A stretch of 64,000 bases of DNA from Bradysia coprophila (GCF_014529535.1 NW_023503584.1:5010499-5074498), one strand, 5' to 3'. Positions 22,474 through 34,800 are shown, numbered from the stretch's first letter. Program-made: numbers and translations. Notes: generated from the letters alone by a model not told the origin.

Positions 22474-23931
22474 AAAAATCAATTGAATTATAATAACTAG
22501 ATTGAATGTATAAAACAATATGTTGAGTTAGTGTTTATGATTTTAATATTGTCAATAAATTTATGCCAGAATGAAGGTCTACTAAACTTCAATGTCTTAC
22601 AATATTCTACCAAATAAAGTAAATTGATTACGGCACCTTGAACTATTTATTTATTAATCGATGTTGCAGTTGTTAAGGAATACACTTTTCATGCGTCGGG
22701 CTGGAAACGGGGGTCTTGCAGAAATTTTCTAGGGGTTTTCGGTCCCTTCCATGAAAAATAATGTGCATATTATGTGCGTTGTAGGTTATTTTCGCTTGTA
22801 GCCCGAACGAAGATAGAACAGTTAAAAAGTCTAAAGCCTGCTGGCCTGGACAGACACGAAAATTACTATTACTTTGTGTACTTTAGAACTCACTGGTAAC
22901 TTTTCACGTCGTAAATATTTTATGTTCGTTGAGAATATAGCAAAAATTATGAAATTGAAATTATTATCACTCTTGCGTTCTCTTGCAAGCGAACAATGGC
23001 ACTATTGGTTAGATGCTCGTAAAAAATATAGTTTTGACGTTAGACTCACATATGATTCAGAGGGATTATTTTGAAAGTTGACCTCAAGAAATCGAATGCA
23101 TCTCCCAGTGGACTTCTTTTATGTATGTGCCCAGATAGGTATTGCGTATATTGATCCCTTGAGGCTAAAAACATTTTTTTTTCAAATTCCTCGATGCTTG
23201 CACACTGCACAGCTCTACAGAAAGCTGATCGAAAATCCGAAAACTTGCACTTTTCTTATGGACTCCACTGAGAGAAGCGTCACTTTCAAAAACAGCCTCT
23301 ATTCCATCTAGGGATCGTAACCTTCTACGGGCTGCTATCATCTGTTATTGTCAACAACTTCAGAAATAAACGATAAACTGTGACTAATGCGTTATTATAT
23401 AGCCAAACATACGTTTTAAAAAATTAGGTAAAAGGTTTAAAGTCCATCTCTTGAAAATACTTAGATCAAAATGAAGTAGTAGATCCGATAGTAAAACTGG
23501 TAAAACCGAAAATTGATAGTAAGGATTGTCTATATTTAACGAAAAAATTGTATTGAAGAGGGTTCAAAGAAATCAACTCACTTTCGATTACTATATACGT
23601 TTGAATTCATTCACAGAAATAGGTTTTACTTACTTACTTATATACAGAACTACAGTTATTATGATTTTGAGACATCAAAATAAAACAAAATCTACCAAAA
23701 AACGAAATTCTGTTATACAGTTGACTATGTCCTGTATATCGATTTTTTATATTTCCTGCTACAATCGTTCCACCTGACTGAATCGGTTGTTAATATAAAC
23801 AACACAGAGCCAAACTGAAATGTACTGATGCACGATGCAGTTCTGCGTTCTAACAGCAATCATTCAGTTCAATAAAATTCGTATTGTGAAAGAATCTATT
23901 CGATGTGTGGAGGAAATGTGAATTAATCAAT
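22474..23931. other. Intergenic, no gene recognised
   Basis: Short frames at 22874-23074, 23078-23311 and 23526-23777 are unsupported. 22700-22830 contains a GTAGCCCGAACGAAG stretch found in variant form elsewhere (8300, 39290), part of a dispersed repeat. Confidence 0.4.
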
Positions 23932-25172
23932 ATGTATGAACCGTACCTAAACCGGGAGAAACAATATCTGAAGATGAATGCTGAACTGGACAGTCGCTTC
24001 AAAGAAATTGATCCGATGAAAAGTGACAAAGTAGACATAATTAAACCGAGACTTAATGTGTTTGGAAATGGATCAAAAGTTAACAATCAGGGTACGAAGT
24101 CTGTGGTTCATGCTTCGAAACAAAAAAGAAACGATACAAAAAGCTCAGCTGCAGCTAGCTCTATGATCGATATGACGTCTGTAAATGTGAATCCAAACAA
24201 CAGTGACACTGTAACATTGTTTAAAAATAAGGGTACATTTGACGATAAGCCGCAAAAGTTAAAGGCGCTTTCTACCGAAGAAAAAATGTCTAAGAGAAAA
24301 CCAATAGATATCCCAGACAAGAGCATTACATCTTGTGAAGTTTACCAAAGCCAAGGCCAAGTGGAGCCTATGAATAACACGAAAAACAATGCAGTAATTG
24401 CGTCTCCGACAACTAATGACACAACAACGAAAAAGAACTTGAGCTCGGATGGTCTAATAAAGTACAATTAAAGACTCGTATTATTCATTACGGTTTCCTT
24501 AAAGGTTTCTGTTTATTTTCTATTTAGGTTTCTAAAATCGAAAGTGGCGATTTTAAAACAAGAATTGGAACAAAGTCAACAAGAAAATGTTAAAAACATT
24601 CGGGCTTACGAAGGTAGTGTTGAGTCGAGTAAAAAATTCGCTGCACAAATCGATCAACTAACAAATGAGAACACATCTCTTAAAACACAAGTTGAAAAAT
24701 TGCAGAATTGGAACAATACTCTTGAAGCTGTTATGAAGGTAAATAATGCAAAATAGCAGGTCAAATCAAAAAACTTTTTTGTTCGTAGGAAAAAGATGTC
24801 GATCTGGCCACGTTAAACAAGGAAATCGTTGTCTTAAAGAAGCAAAACAAGGAAGTCAACCGTTTGCATAGTGTCTTGGATAAACGTTTCTTAAAATGTC
24901 AGGAAGATTTGGAACACCTTAAGAAAAACTTAGTACTTTCTCAAGACTGCGAACGTCAGCAACGGGCTGTTAACCAGCAACAGAAAAATTTCTTTGAAGA
25001 TCAGATCAAAGTAATGAGCAAACAACGTACGGGTCTAATTTCAGCTTACAAAAAGCAATTACTTTTATTGGATAATCTAAAGCGACAAAATCTGTGCTTG
25101 GAACAATCGAAGTTGCTTCAACTTGCTGAGAAAGATTTCATGAAAATTTTGGACTGGAATAGTGATCAATGA
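23932..25172 (+). CDS. TEX9-like coiled-coil protein
   Basis: Exons 23932-24461, 24528-24738 and 24789-25172 join in frame for 374 aa. The start chosen is the first ATG (MYEPYLNREKQYLKMNAEL); the N-terminal LxxEKQYLKMNAEL resembles the start of testis-expressed protein 9 (TEX9), and an upstream exon is possible. Residues about 45-175 are low-complexity Ser/Lys/Asn. From about 178 to the end it is a continuous coiled coil. The C-terminal block (KQRTGLISAYKKQLLLLDNLK ... EKDFMKILDW) carries the most TEX9-like features. TEX9 proteins are associated with cilia/centriolar satellites and sperm, so a role in the sperm tail or a ciliary structure is plausible. A polyadenylation signal (AATAAA) follows at 25216. 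Confidence 0.78.
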
Positions 25173-25215
25173 ATGCAAAGCGATGACTATTCTTTTAACT
25201 TCCAACTTTTCCAAC

Positions 25216-25221
25216 AATAAA
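25216..25221 (+). promoter_or_regulatory. Polyadenylation signal AATAAA
   Basis: 44 nt after the stop of the TEX9-like gene. Confidence 0.6.
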
Positions 25222-25401
25222 AGTATTATACGAAAAAGCTCGCCGTTTTAATTAATTTTCGAGTGCCGTAACAGAACAATGCATTGTTTACAACTAATCG
25301 TTTGCGATGCGCTTGCCATCGAAAGGTTAATTTCGATTTAGTTTCATTCGCCGTAATGTAAAGACAAGAGTGTGTTGTCCTCTTGAATTTTTATTTCAAA
25401 G

Positions 25402-25537
25402 CAGGGCCTGTTATTGGTAAATTGATTTAACGGATATTTACTGAATTTATAATGAAACATAAATTCGGTAAATTTTCGGTGAATTTTAATCAGTTTCAGT
25501 AAATTCGATAAATCAATTTACCAATGATAGGCCCTGT
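25402..25537. mobile_element. hAT-type MITE, 136 bp
   Basis: Inverted ends CAGGGCCTGTTATTGGTAAA and its near-complement ending GGCCCTG fold into one hairpin. The element is flanked by an 8-bp near-perfect duplication, TTTCAAAG left and TTTCAGAG right. CAGGG termini and 8-bp duplications are typical of hAT-derived miniature elements. No coding content. Confidence 0.8.
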
Positions 25538-25629
25538 TTCAGAGTCGAACTGATAAATCCGAGAGCTTTACTCAAATTCTCAAGATCCTCATTGGGTGAT
25601 TGATTAGTAATTGGTTGAGATGTAGAATA

Positions 25630-25820
25630 GTTTTTTTCCTAACGCATGCTAAAGCGCTTTTTTAGCGAACGAGAGGTTTCCAGCACGAGCCGGACTCGAG
25701 TTCTGGAATCGAAGTAGTTAGGAACAACGTTTTGTTTATAGTGGGCCTGAAATGAGCGAGAAAGTCGCGATATATCATCACTAGATAAACAAAATTCGTT
25801 CACGATACGACTCTAGGTAG
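25630..25820. repeat. Dispersed hairpin repeat, copy 2
   Basis: Contains the core at 25658-25694 (TTTTTTAGCGAACGAGAGG followed by TTTCCAGCACGAGCCGGA), nearly identical to the reverse complement of 58318-58356 and related to 7068-7100. Flanking CCTAAC and GTTAGGA and TTGTTTATAG/ATAAACAAAA are inverted. Non-coding. Confidence 0.7.
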
Positions 25821-27107
25821 GTTTTGATGCGAATTTGCCACTTATTTTCGACTTTCATTTGATATTAGGCATAATACACACTCTACCTGTATAGCAATTG
25901 TTATTGCTATAAATCTAATATTGCGTGATTTTGTATATGTACTCTAACATTAACTTCAACATGATAAACAGATTTGTGGTAACTAGTTTATTCAGTTGAG
26001 AACAAGAAGAAGAAGTATAAAAAACAACGACAAAAAATCAGAAAAATATTCGATTATTACTGAATGTATATTACAATAACATTTCGAACTTGACTGTCGA
26101 CTAAAAACACCAAAACTGTAGCGTTGACCCTATCAATAAGTAATTTGAGTAGTCTATGCAGAAGATTATACTCTGTATGTCATCATCGACAGCGACGTCA
26201 AAAGTAAAAATGAGCTCTGACTTATGTAAATCCTAAAGAGATGCTGTTTAGAACGCGAATCACTTGGACTAATTGGTGACGTCATAAGTTAATATGTTCT
26301 GTTCGCGCTCTTTTTGTTTTAAATGTTGAGAGAGTTACGAACTCTAATTTCATTTAATTTTTTAAGATCATTCGATCTAACGCAACCGCACTGATAAGAT
26401 GTGCAATCAGAGACAAAGATTTTGTATCATTTAGAATCGAATAAAAACTATTTTGTTAAACATAATCCGCCTTGGATTTTCATTTAAAGTAAAATACAGT
26501 CCACTGCAAATTAACTGAGACCTAAACAGATGCTACTAATGAAGTAACAGATTTTCTATGTATCTGGTGAAATTTTTAAATCAAAACGAGTAATAGAATC
26601 AATAATAATGCTAGGTGATGATGTAAATGAAGAATGATTTTATTTGAACTAAAATTTCACATAAATTTATTGATAAAAAATTTCGCCCAGCGATTCGTTA
26701 TAAATTCTGACAGCATTTCCTCTCTGAACTTCGATTCCGATTCCCGTTTAAAATGAATTAATAGGTAAAATAGATGAAGATGTGGTTCTTTGTTGCAACA
26801 AAGAACCACATGTGGTGACGCAAGCATCTTTTGCTCTAGTTACACAAATAACCAGCAACAACTTATCAGTAAGTATTTTGTGTGAAAGTTTTGGGATATT
26901 CTACACTTACTTGTGGTACGTAACAGAGTTGTATATTATTTCCTTCTCTGGCAAAAAAGTAAACGTCATGGCCAGGCCAATGCATTACTTGGATGATATT
27001 TATAGAAATTATTTTGCTCAGTCTAGGTATTCCATCGAATTCGTAACAAGCCTGTATCATCGTAGCCAAATTCGAAACATTTTAACTCGCAATAGTAACT
27101 GAAAAGA
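25821..27107. other. Intergenic upstream of second P450
   Basis: No gene recognised. A perfect 32-bp palindrome, ATGTGGTTCTTTGTTG and its complement, spans 26780-26811. An open frame across it (26782-27102, plus) has no recognisable domain and may be chance or part of the upstream region of the P450. Confidence 0.45.
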
Positions 27108-29470
27108 ATGCTCCTAATTGAATTTATTCCCCTCTTACTATTTATATGGCTACCAATTGCGATATATTATTGGGGCCTGCATAGAAGCCTTTATTGGAAG
27201 CGCAGAAAAATTCCTTCAATAGAATCTAAACCTCTGGTTGGTAGTATATCAGGATTGTTGACGTTTAAAATGTGTGTAGCGGAACAGTTCAACGATTTTT
27301 ATTTCGATGAAAAGACAAGGCACAAACCATTCATTGGCATTCATATGTTCCATAAGCCAGCTATCATACTCAGAGATACGGAATTGATAAAACGTATCTT
27401 GGTCAAGGATTTCACAGCCTTTTCTAATCGGTGAGTAGATAGATTAACAGTGTTTCCTTTGGTAGAAGACAAGGTCTGATCCGGCAGGATTGCCTTCCGA
27501 AAGAAAATCGTTGAAATAATTAATATTAAGCCCGATCTGCTTTCACCAGGTACTGTTCTGCTGACGAACACAATGATATTTTGGGAAATACGAATCTATT
27601 TTTTCTCAATTCACCTGGCTGGAATGATCTACGTACACGACTTACTCCATTGTTTTCAAGCGGGAAAATTAAGCACATGTTTCACTTAATGAAAAGCATT
27701 GGAGATCAACTGAGTGACATTATGGGATCCATGGATATAAATGGAAAAACTCGTTCATTCTGTGTTGACGTTAAAGAACTTTGCACTCGATATACAGTCG
27801 ATGTGATTGCTAGTTGTGCCTATGGACTGGAAGCGAATTCACTCAAATATCCCAATGGCGATTTCGTCACGTATGGAAAGAAAATATTCGAATTTCAAAT
27901 ATTCCGAGCGGTTGAATTTTTTGCTGTATTTTTCTTCCCGGAAATTGTTCGATTGTTTCGGTTTAAGGTGAAAATGACTTTGATTCATTGATGAAAAATA
28001 AATCAGCGAGCTGACGAGCCGTACTCGTTGCAGGTTTTTTCGAAGGAAACCAGCGAATTCTTACGTGGATCCATAAACTTTGTGTTGAACGAACGTGAAA
28101 AGTCGGGTAATAAGCGACAAGACTTGATAGACACTCTTCTGACTCTTAAAAACGAGGATAAGAATAAAGCTCAAACTGATACGTCGAGATATGGTTTGTT
28201 AAAGGGAAATATTTTAAAATAAGAAATTCATCACCAATGCAAATAGTTTTTCAAGACGATGTGTTAGTTGCTCAAGCTGCTGCATTTTTTACCGGTGGTT
28301 ATGAGACAAGTTCTTCTACTATGTCCTTCGCTCTGTACGAGTTGTGTTGGAAGGTATGAGAGTGTGAGGCTATGAAATCTATCTGAAAGTCATTGTAATT
28401 CCAGCCAGACATACAAAAGCGACTCAGAGCCGAAATTAAGGAAGTTCTGACTAAATCCAGTGGTAATCTTGGCTACGAAGATATTCAAAACATGAATTAC
28501 TTAAATATGGTCGTGCAAGGTAACATTGTGATTGAACTAAACAATTAAATGGCTTGTGATGACGCAGAATAAAACTTTCTTTCTTTTCATTCACAGAAAT
28601 TCTGAGAATGTATCCATCGCTCCCTTTTCTCGATAGAGTTTGTAACGCCACCAATGGATACTCCTTGGAACCATTTCAGGATTTTGTTATTCCGAAAGGG
28701 ATGCAAGTAATCATTCCCATATATGCAATTCATAGAGACTCCAAGGTAAACTTCTTACCCTGACTGTTCTGGATTCTTGTAATTCATCGATCTACCGTAC
28801 CTAAGGCTCTGGTATCAAAACCGGATTTTATCTTGACCTGAACCTGAAGTTTTCGATTTCTGGATCAAGCCGAATCTGACCCGAACTTGAAATTTACTTC
28901 CAAATTTGAACCTGAAATTTCCAGGATGAATCAGGTGAGGTTCCACTAGAAATCAAAAAATTTCACGAAAAATTTTGGGTTACCCGAGCTCGATCTGCTC
29001 TATGACGAAAATTTCACATTCGGGACAAAGCTGTAAGTAAATGTTCACGTTCGGGTCAGATTCGGCTTGATCCAGAAATCGAAAATTTCAGGTTCAGGTA
29101 AAATTCGGGTCGAACCTGAAATCTTAGTTCAGCTTCGGTTCGGTTCAAAATCAGATTCGGTTCCGATAACTAAATTTCCTTGCAGCACTTTCCGCATCCA
29201 AACGAATTCGATCCGGAACGTTTCTCCGCTCAAAACAAAAACAACATAAAACCGTACACAATGATGCCATTCGGTACGGGACCGCGATCATGCATCGGTG
29301 AACGATTCGGTTTGATGCAAACCAAAATTGGATTGATCAATTTCTTCAAACATCACTCCGTCCAACCATCTGCATTTACGCCGAAGGTAATGGAACTGGA
29401 GAAAAAAGCGTTGGTACTTCAAGCAAAGGGCGGTGTTATGCTGAATGTTGTCAGGGATCCGCTGGCTTGA
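27108..29470 (+). CDS. CYP6-like cytochrome P450, canonical copy
   Basis: Seven exons (27108-27430, 27550-27967, 28034-28193, 28247-28353, 28405-28519, 28597-28745, 29186-29470) give 518 aa. Domains: hydrophobic N-terminal ER anchor and YWKRRKIP; C-helix region with W ([10 protein letters not shown]); I-helix [11 protein letters not shown]-helix E-I-L-R; PERF (DPERFS); heme loop [10 protein letters not shown] with the Cys thiolate ligand. All invariant residues are present, so this is expected to be an active microsomal monooxygenase of the CYP3 clan, CYP6-like, probably for xenobiotic or lipid metabolism. It is a paralog of the minus-strand P450 at 1366-5702. The intron set differs: this copy has an intron after ELCWK that the other lacks, and lacks the other's introns after FRKN and inside the heme loop. 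The 440-bp sixth intron holds a foldback repeat. Polyadenylation signal at 29591. Confidence 0.93.
28811..29170. repeat. Foldback repeat in P450 intron 6
   Basis: Inverted arms: TTTCGATTTCTGGATCAAGC near 28853 is matched inversely by GCTTGATCCAGAAATCGAAA near 29068, and TTGACCTGAACCTGAA by TTCAGGTTCAGGTAAAA. It fills most of the 440-bp intron. Arms are built from repeated AACCTGAAATTT/TTCGGGTC motifs. Non-coding. Confidence 0.75.
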
Positions 29471-29590
29471 TCGGTAGGAAAAGGTGTTTTGTGTGGAAAA
29501 AATTTATTTTTTTGTTGGCTTAGAAAAATATTCTGCGATCTTAAGCTCTTATACAACACTAGAATCACATGAAAATTTGTAATAATTTAT

Positions 29591-29596
29591 AATAAA
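29591..29596 (+). promoter_or_regulatory. Polyadenylation signal AATAAA (P450)
   Basis: AATAAA 121 nt after the stop codon of the plus-strand P450. Confidence 0.5.
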
Positions 29597-30297
29597 TCAA
29601 GTTACACCTTTCACAAGACGGCTAACATGTCACTAGTTATTAGTTAACGAATCGGTTACTTCTTTCGATTTAAGTGCATTCAACATATTGTTACAGTGGT
29701 ACACAATGGTACATTACTTACCAATAGGATAAATGATTGAAATGGTACTTTTTGTGTGAAGTCCGAGGCGAGGCCGAGGTCGGTAAGCACACAAGAAATT
29801 ATTTCCATCATTTGTCCCATTATTGTCAAGATATTTTACTCAAAAACTTGAGATAAAGTTTAGCTGCTGTGAAGAAAAGTTCAGTTTAATTCACATTTTT
29901 GGCTAAAATCTTGTACTTCAAATGTTTTGACATACAATTTCCTATGACAATATCATTAGAGCCAATATGTTTGTAGATGATCGACTATGACTAGTCGTTT
30001 GTGAAACGTGTTAATGGAGCAGCTTAAAACAGAGAAAAGAACCCATCATGGTGAGTTGCACAATTCGCTCATATACAACTCAATGTTTTTAACTGTAAAT
30101 TCACAACATAAAATTATTGGTAATAAAATTATAATTTGTCAGTTCTCTTTAATCAATCTAATGGTTAACATAAAAATCTAAACTTTAACGCTTCCGTTCG
30201 GCGACGGGCCACATTAAAGCGACAGTAAATCAAAATAAGTCAAGGGAATTTACATTTTGTTTAGCTATAGACAACGTTACGGACACTACAGTGATGC
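29597..30297. other. Intergenic, repeat remnant
   Basis: Between convergent 3' ends of the P450 and Start1. 29740-29870 (GTCCGAGGCGAGGCCGAGG, then AAACTTGAGATAAAGTTTAGCTG) resembles 5195-5290 in intron 1 of the other P450, so a diverged shared repeat. No gene. Confidence 0.45.
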
Positions 30298-33200
30298 TTA
30301 GCTGTTCACCTGTTGTTTGTGACTCTTCTTACGATTGACTTCGGCACAATATTTCCTTAAAAATACCATGTAGTCTTGCATAAAGGACGTATACGTCTGG
30401 AATTGAATAATAATTTTATACAAGAGGTCAACAACGAGTCTTCAAACGAAAAGACAAATTCTTACCGCATCTAACAGTCTTCGCGGAAAATATCCTTTCA
30501 AGTCTAGGCACAATAACCACTCAAAAATGCAAGTGTCACCTTTTCCATCGACTTCACGCATTGCCCAGCAAGACAATAGATTTTCACCTCTGCCAAAAGA
30601 AACATTCGGTTAAACGAAAAACAATTTCAATCCGCTCCATTACTACCACTCATACCTTGTGAACTTCGTCGATGGAGGAACACCAGCAAATGGAATACTA
30701 ATAGCGGCACTTACATACACTTTACCCGACGGCCGTAACATCGACTGACTACTAACAGATGATTGGTCATCATTCTCAGCATCCTCAAAATGTTCATCAC
30801 CGCTGTTGATTTCATCGTCGAAGAAACCCTTAGCACCAAGGCTCTTGCTCAGTCCGCCCATATCCGGCACACTTCGCTGCTTACTTTCGTTGATACGTGC
30901 ATCGCTTAACGATTTCTGCATTTTCTGATGTGGATCATCTTTCAACAGACATTCGTCATCAGAGTCGTCTGGACGAGACACTGTCGCCACTGCCGTCACT
31001 GTCACTGAACCGGTTTCCTCCGACGATGATTCACCCGAATCGATAATGTTACCGTCACGGCATAGATGCCAACAACGTAGATTTACAAAATCGCGACTTT
31101 TGATCATGCCACTGCCTGCACCAGCCGTTGCTTGATAAGAAATATCGGTGTGGGTGTCGATTTTCTGGAAAATTATAAATAAATTAAAAATCTGATAACT
31201 CGTACTGAGTAGACACACTCACCTTAATGATTTTCGATTCCAGTATTGTTGGATTCCATTTCGGTATTTCCTCGATCTTATAGAAAAGGTGTTCGAGCAA
31301 TTTCTTCGCTGGGAAGTGAACCCTCGCCTGGAAAATCAAAAATTAATTGATCCTTTTTTTTGTCATCATTGTGCCGCATCACTTACAGTTAAACGAAAAA
31401 CTTTTCCCAATTTGTCTCGTTGTGTACTTTGTATCGTGTCTCCTTTACTTGTTACCTTTTCGACATTCCAATCAGACGCCTCCAACAGATTGAACGCTTT
31501 ACGAACACATTCTTTACCCATATTGCGGTAATCTTCATCCTGTAACAAACGAAAGTTTCAAAAATCAGTTATGGGAGATGTAACAACAACAGCAGACTTT
31601 CATCATCGAATAAATGGGGCTGTGTGTTCACTTTGACGTGACGCGAAAGACTACTTTGAATGATTGATACAATTCTCATGGTCTATCCAGGGCAGACACC
31701 AAATACATTATTCGGGATGAATAATTCGTACAGACAATAGTTGATGCGAATGAATTTGACTTACATTTCCATACGAAACTGATTTAGTTTACGAAGGAGA
31801 TTCAATAAATTCACTCTCGGTTTCGATATGTGACCAGAATTGGATAATATTTCCATTATTTAACATCGTAAATGGTTCAAAAATCTCAGATTGTATGCAT
31901 ACATTCGCTATATATTCTAAATTCTTTTTAGATAATGAATTAAATATGCACACTAAATAGCCTCAATACAAACAACACACACTCTACGGATAATAGCGGC
32001 AGAGTCGAAATTTTGCTTGATTTTTGCAAGTGGTTCCAGGTGGTTCCCGTGGTCAAATCGAAAAGTGATGTGTTGAAGGTGCCCCTTATTTTTGATAATG
32101 AACAAGTCGTCCATACATCATTTTGTCCAAAAACTTCAAATTTAGCCGATATAAGTTTGGGTCATTTTGATTCTGCCGCTATTATCCATAGAGTGTGTGT
32201 TGTTCGTATTGAGGCTATTTAATGCACACTTCAAGAGCCACTAGAGGTTTTCTTGAGTTATTGTCACTCAAACAGATTCACATTCTCGTGGATATAGTAG
32301 AAATGCATCTATGAACTCTGAAGCTTAAAAATTTATTGCGAATCATCTGGTATCGACATCAATGACAATATTAGGCGCTGAGCTCTGCCAAGTGTTCGCT
32401 TATATAGTGGAATGCATACATAAAATATTGAAGTGATAGATTTTGAGACTTAGAAGATTCACGCAAATGAAGTAATAGATTTTATGATTCTGCTGCGATG
32501 AGCTTGTCGTTTCTAAAAATGTTAAAAAACCGATTTTATGCCGTTAAGTCAATATTCACTCGTGCCTATTTTTGGACAATTGATTTGCTAAGATTTTTCA
32601 GTTTTCTCAAAACAAATTTTAGCGAAATGTTGGAAATTTTTTACCGAAAAATAGGCCTTGGTTGGTATGTTTTGTCATTGTCACACTTTACCTCTTACTA
32701 ATTAAACAACACTTTTCAAATCAAAAGAAATCAATAAACTATTGCTCGCTTTTCTGCTGTTTTTTTTTCGCTTTCGCAGAGTCAATTGAACATTATTGTA
32801 TGTGGAGTGGATTTATCAAATTATATGTTGCATTAATATGCCATACGTCATTCAAGTACTTTTAATGTCGGTTCATGGAAACTAACATAAACAACCCATA
32901 TATGAGTGATTCGATTATGCAGTCATGACGATGACAAATTTTGTATATTCAAATTCGTTCCTCTTTAGAAACAATGGAATTAATCGTTCATTTGCATAAA
33001 TAGTATGACCATTTACATACAACCAATGCAAAGAACACTTCATTTGCATCTCAAGAATATTTCGAAAAAAATCAAATTCTTATCAATGATCAATATTTGG
33101 AAAGATTAAACGATGGGGTTCTCGTATTGAATTGTGAAGACGTTACATCTTTTATGAGTAATCTTCGTACAAAGATAAACATACCGAAGATGTTCATATT

Positions 33201-34800
33201 TGAACGAAATGCTTGGAAAAAATAGAAAGAGACGGAAATTCAAACCTTGAATGGCTTCATATGAAGGTTACGATAAAATGTATAAATCTTGCGACGATAT
33301 CGTAATTTACATATTATGCAGATGAGTCATGGTTAAAGTCTATGAACGGCGACAAATTATGAGATCCCTTCCCTATCGCGTAAGCACAAATAACGAGGAT
33401 ACAAACGATTTACAGGAATTTGTGAAATAGGACTTTCTGGACCGTCGGAACCAATAGGATCAATATTTTCGAGTACAATCGCACGGACGATTTTTCTTAC
33501 ATATTGAACCCTACAAAGTATCCGACGCACCTACTCCGATATCGAAGTTTCCAATACTACATACATCAAAGTCTAGCCCCAATAACATAAACAGTTCAAA
33601 TCACATCCAAGAGCAATGCTTACCTGATCATCCTCTTCATCACTATTGTGACACGAATCGTATGGCGAATAGAAATTAGCAATACTTTCGGGTGGCATTG
33701 CAGAATTCAAAAACGGTGCCATTAATGGTGTCCGATCGTCATTCAAATGTGGCATTGCCGCTACAAGAAAGTTAAATTAAAAATTTTGTCGCAAAATGTC
33801 AACAACGACCTTCGTACCTATCATGTAATTCCGAGCAATCGTCTCCTGCGGAATTACCTTGCAATCTAAAAACCATGCTTCACCCCAGGACAGTACAAAT
33901 GATGTCACAATAAGTAACACTTGGAACACAGGTTGCGGTGTATCTAGCCACTGTTCAAGTAAATGTGAGATTAGCGTGTGACGTTAAAGAGATACCTTAC
34001 CGGATGCCTTACATTGAAAAAGAAAACTTTGGCAATAAGAAAAGCGCAAGAGCCGGAAGTTGATAGCTGAAACAACAGAAACATTAATTAGTTTCACTAC
34101 ACTCACAGCACGGCATTCGACACCGAACTTACAGCTATGATTGACCAGTGATTGATGTACAAAAGTGCATAAAAAAGTATCAATACGGTGAATCGGCATA
34201 TAGCCGCCATGACTATATCGAACAGGGAAGCGTATATGGTGTAATGAATGATCTGTGTTTTGAGTGCATTGTAGATATTGTCACCAGTGATCTAAAAGTG
34301 GAGCGGTTACTTCAGACTAAACACTAAATAGTTTACTCGGTCACTGTAATCAACTCACCAATATGCAAATCAGCCAGAGCAATGAAATGAAAAATAAGTC
34401 AAATGTTACAAATAAACAGAAAAATCGTCGAACCACCGACATTCGACGACCATCTTCCATGTATCCAGCTAGGAAATCTTCTGTGATGAAGTTTATCGAA
34501 TGTGACTGAGATCGAGCTGTTTTCATTGAAAATATTTTAATGTTTGGAGCTGCACGACTCTGTGTACATGACAGAGCCTATTTTTGAGAAAATATTTTCT
34601 GGAATTTCTTGAAAAACATTTTCAAGAAAATTCTATAAATCGAGAAAATTTTCAAGAAAATATTTTCGCCAAAATAGCACCTGAATACAGTACATGCACA
34701 TGAAATTAAACTTACAAAAATCTATGGGAGGATATGGTCGATACATGTTTTGGTATATGGACTGAGCGGCGAATCTGACATCACGGTCATCGTGTGGCAT
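30298..34800 (-). CDS. Start1: Start1/STARD3: MENTAL plus START-domain sterol transporter
   Basis: Eleven exons (34800-34716, 34516-34359, 34291-34133, 34066-34013, 33950-33818, 33760-33624, 31539-31387, 31327-31223, 31164-30656, 30589-30466, 30396-30298) make 571 aa. Residues about 45-195 form the four-helix MENTAL domain of late-endosome/lysosome membranes ([16 protein letters not shown]..., [15 protein letters not shown]). A short acidic linker with an FFAT-like region ([16 protein letters not shown]) would contact VAP at the ER. The rest is a START lipid-binding domain ([10 protein letters not shown] ... [13 protein letters not shown] ... [15 protein letters not shown]). It is interrupted at about residues 367-474 by an acidic Ser-rich insertion, as in fly Start1. 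The family moves cholesterol, in insects linked to ecdysteroid supply. Exon 4 could alternatively end 12 nt later at another GTAAGG. Intron 6 is 2.1 kb and contains a MITE. Confidence 0.93.
31954..32221. mobile_element. hAT-type MITE in Start1 intron
   Basis: 268-bp hairpin element with ends TAAATAGCCTCAATAC and GTATTGAGGCTATTTA; arms extend about 55 bp through ACACACACTCT-TGGATAATAGCGG. It is flanked by a perfect 8-bp duplication ATGCACAC (31946-31953 and 32222-32229), typical of hAT insertions. The open frame 32013-32222 is element sequence, not a gene. Confidence 0.88.
32230..33623. other. Remainder of Start1 intron 6
   Basis: Intronic AT-rich DNA of the minus-strand gene. No exon, RNA gene or clear repeat identified; plus-strand frames 32498-32701 and 32662-32865 are unsupported. 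Confidence 0.5.
34573..34682. repeat. Foldback in Start1 intron 1
   Basis: GCCTATTTTTGAGAAAATAT and the inverse ATATTTTCGCCAAAATAG bracket about 110 bp of TTTTCAAGAAAAT-type inverted repeats. Non-coding, inside the first intron of Start1. Confidence 0.6.
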
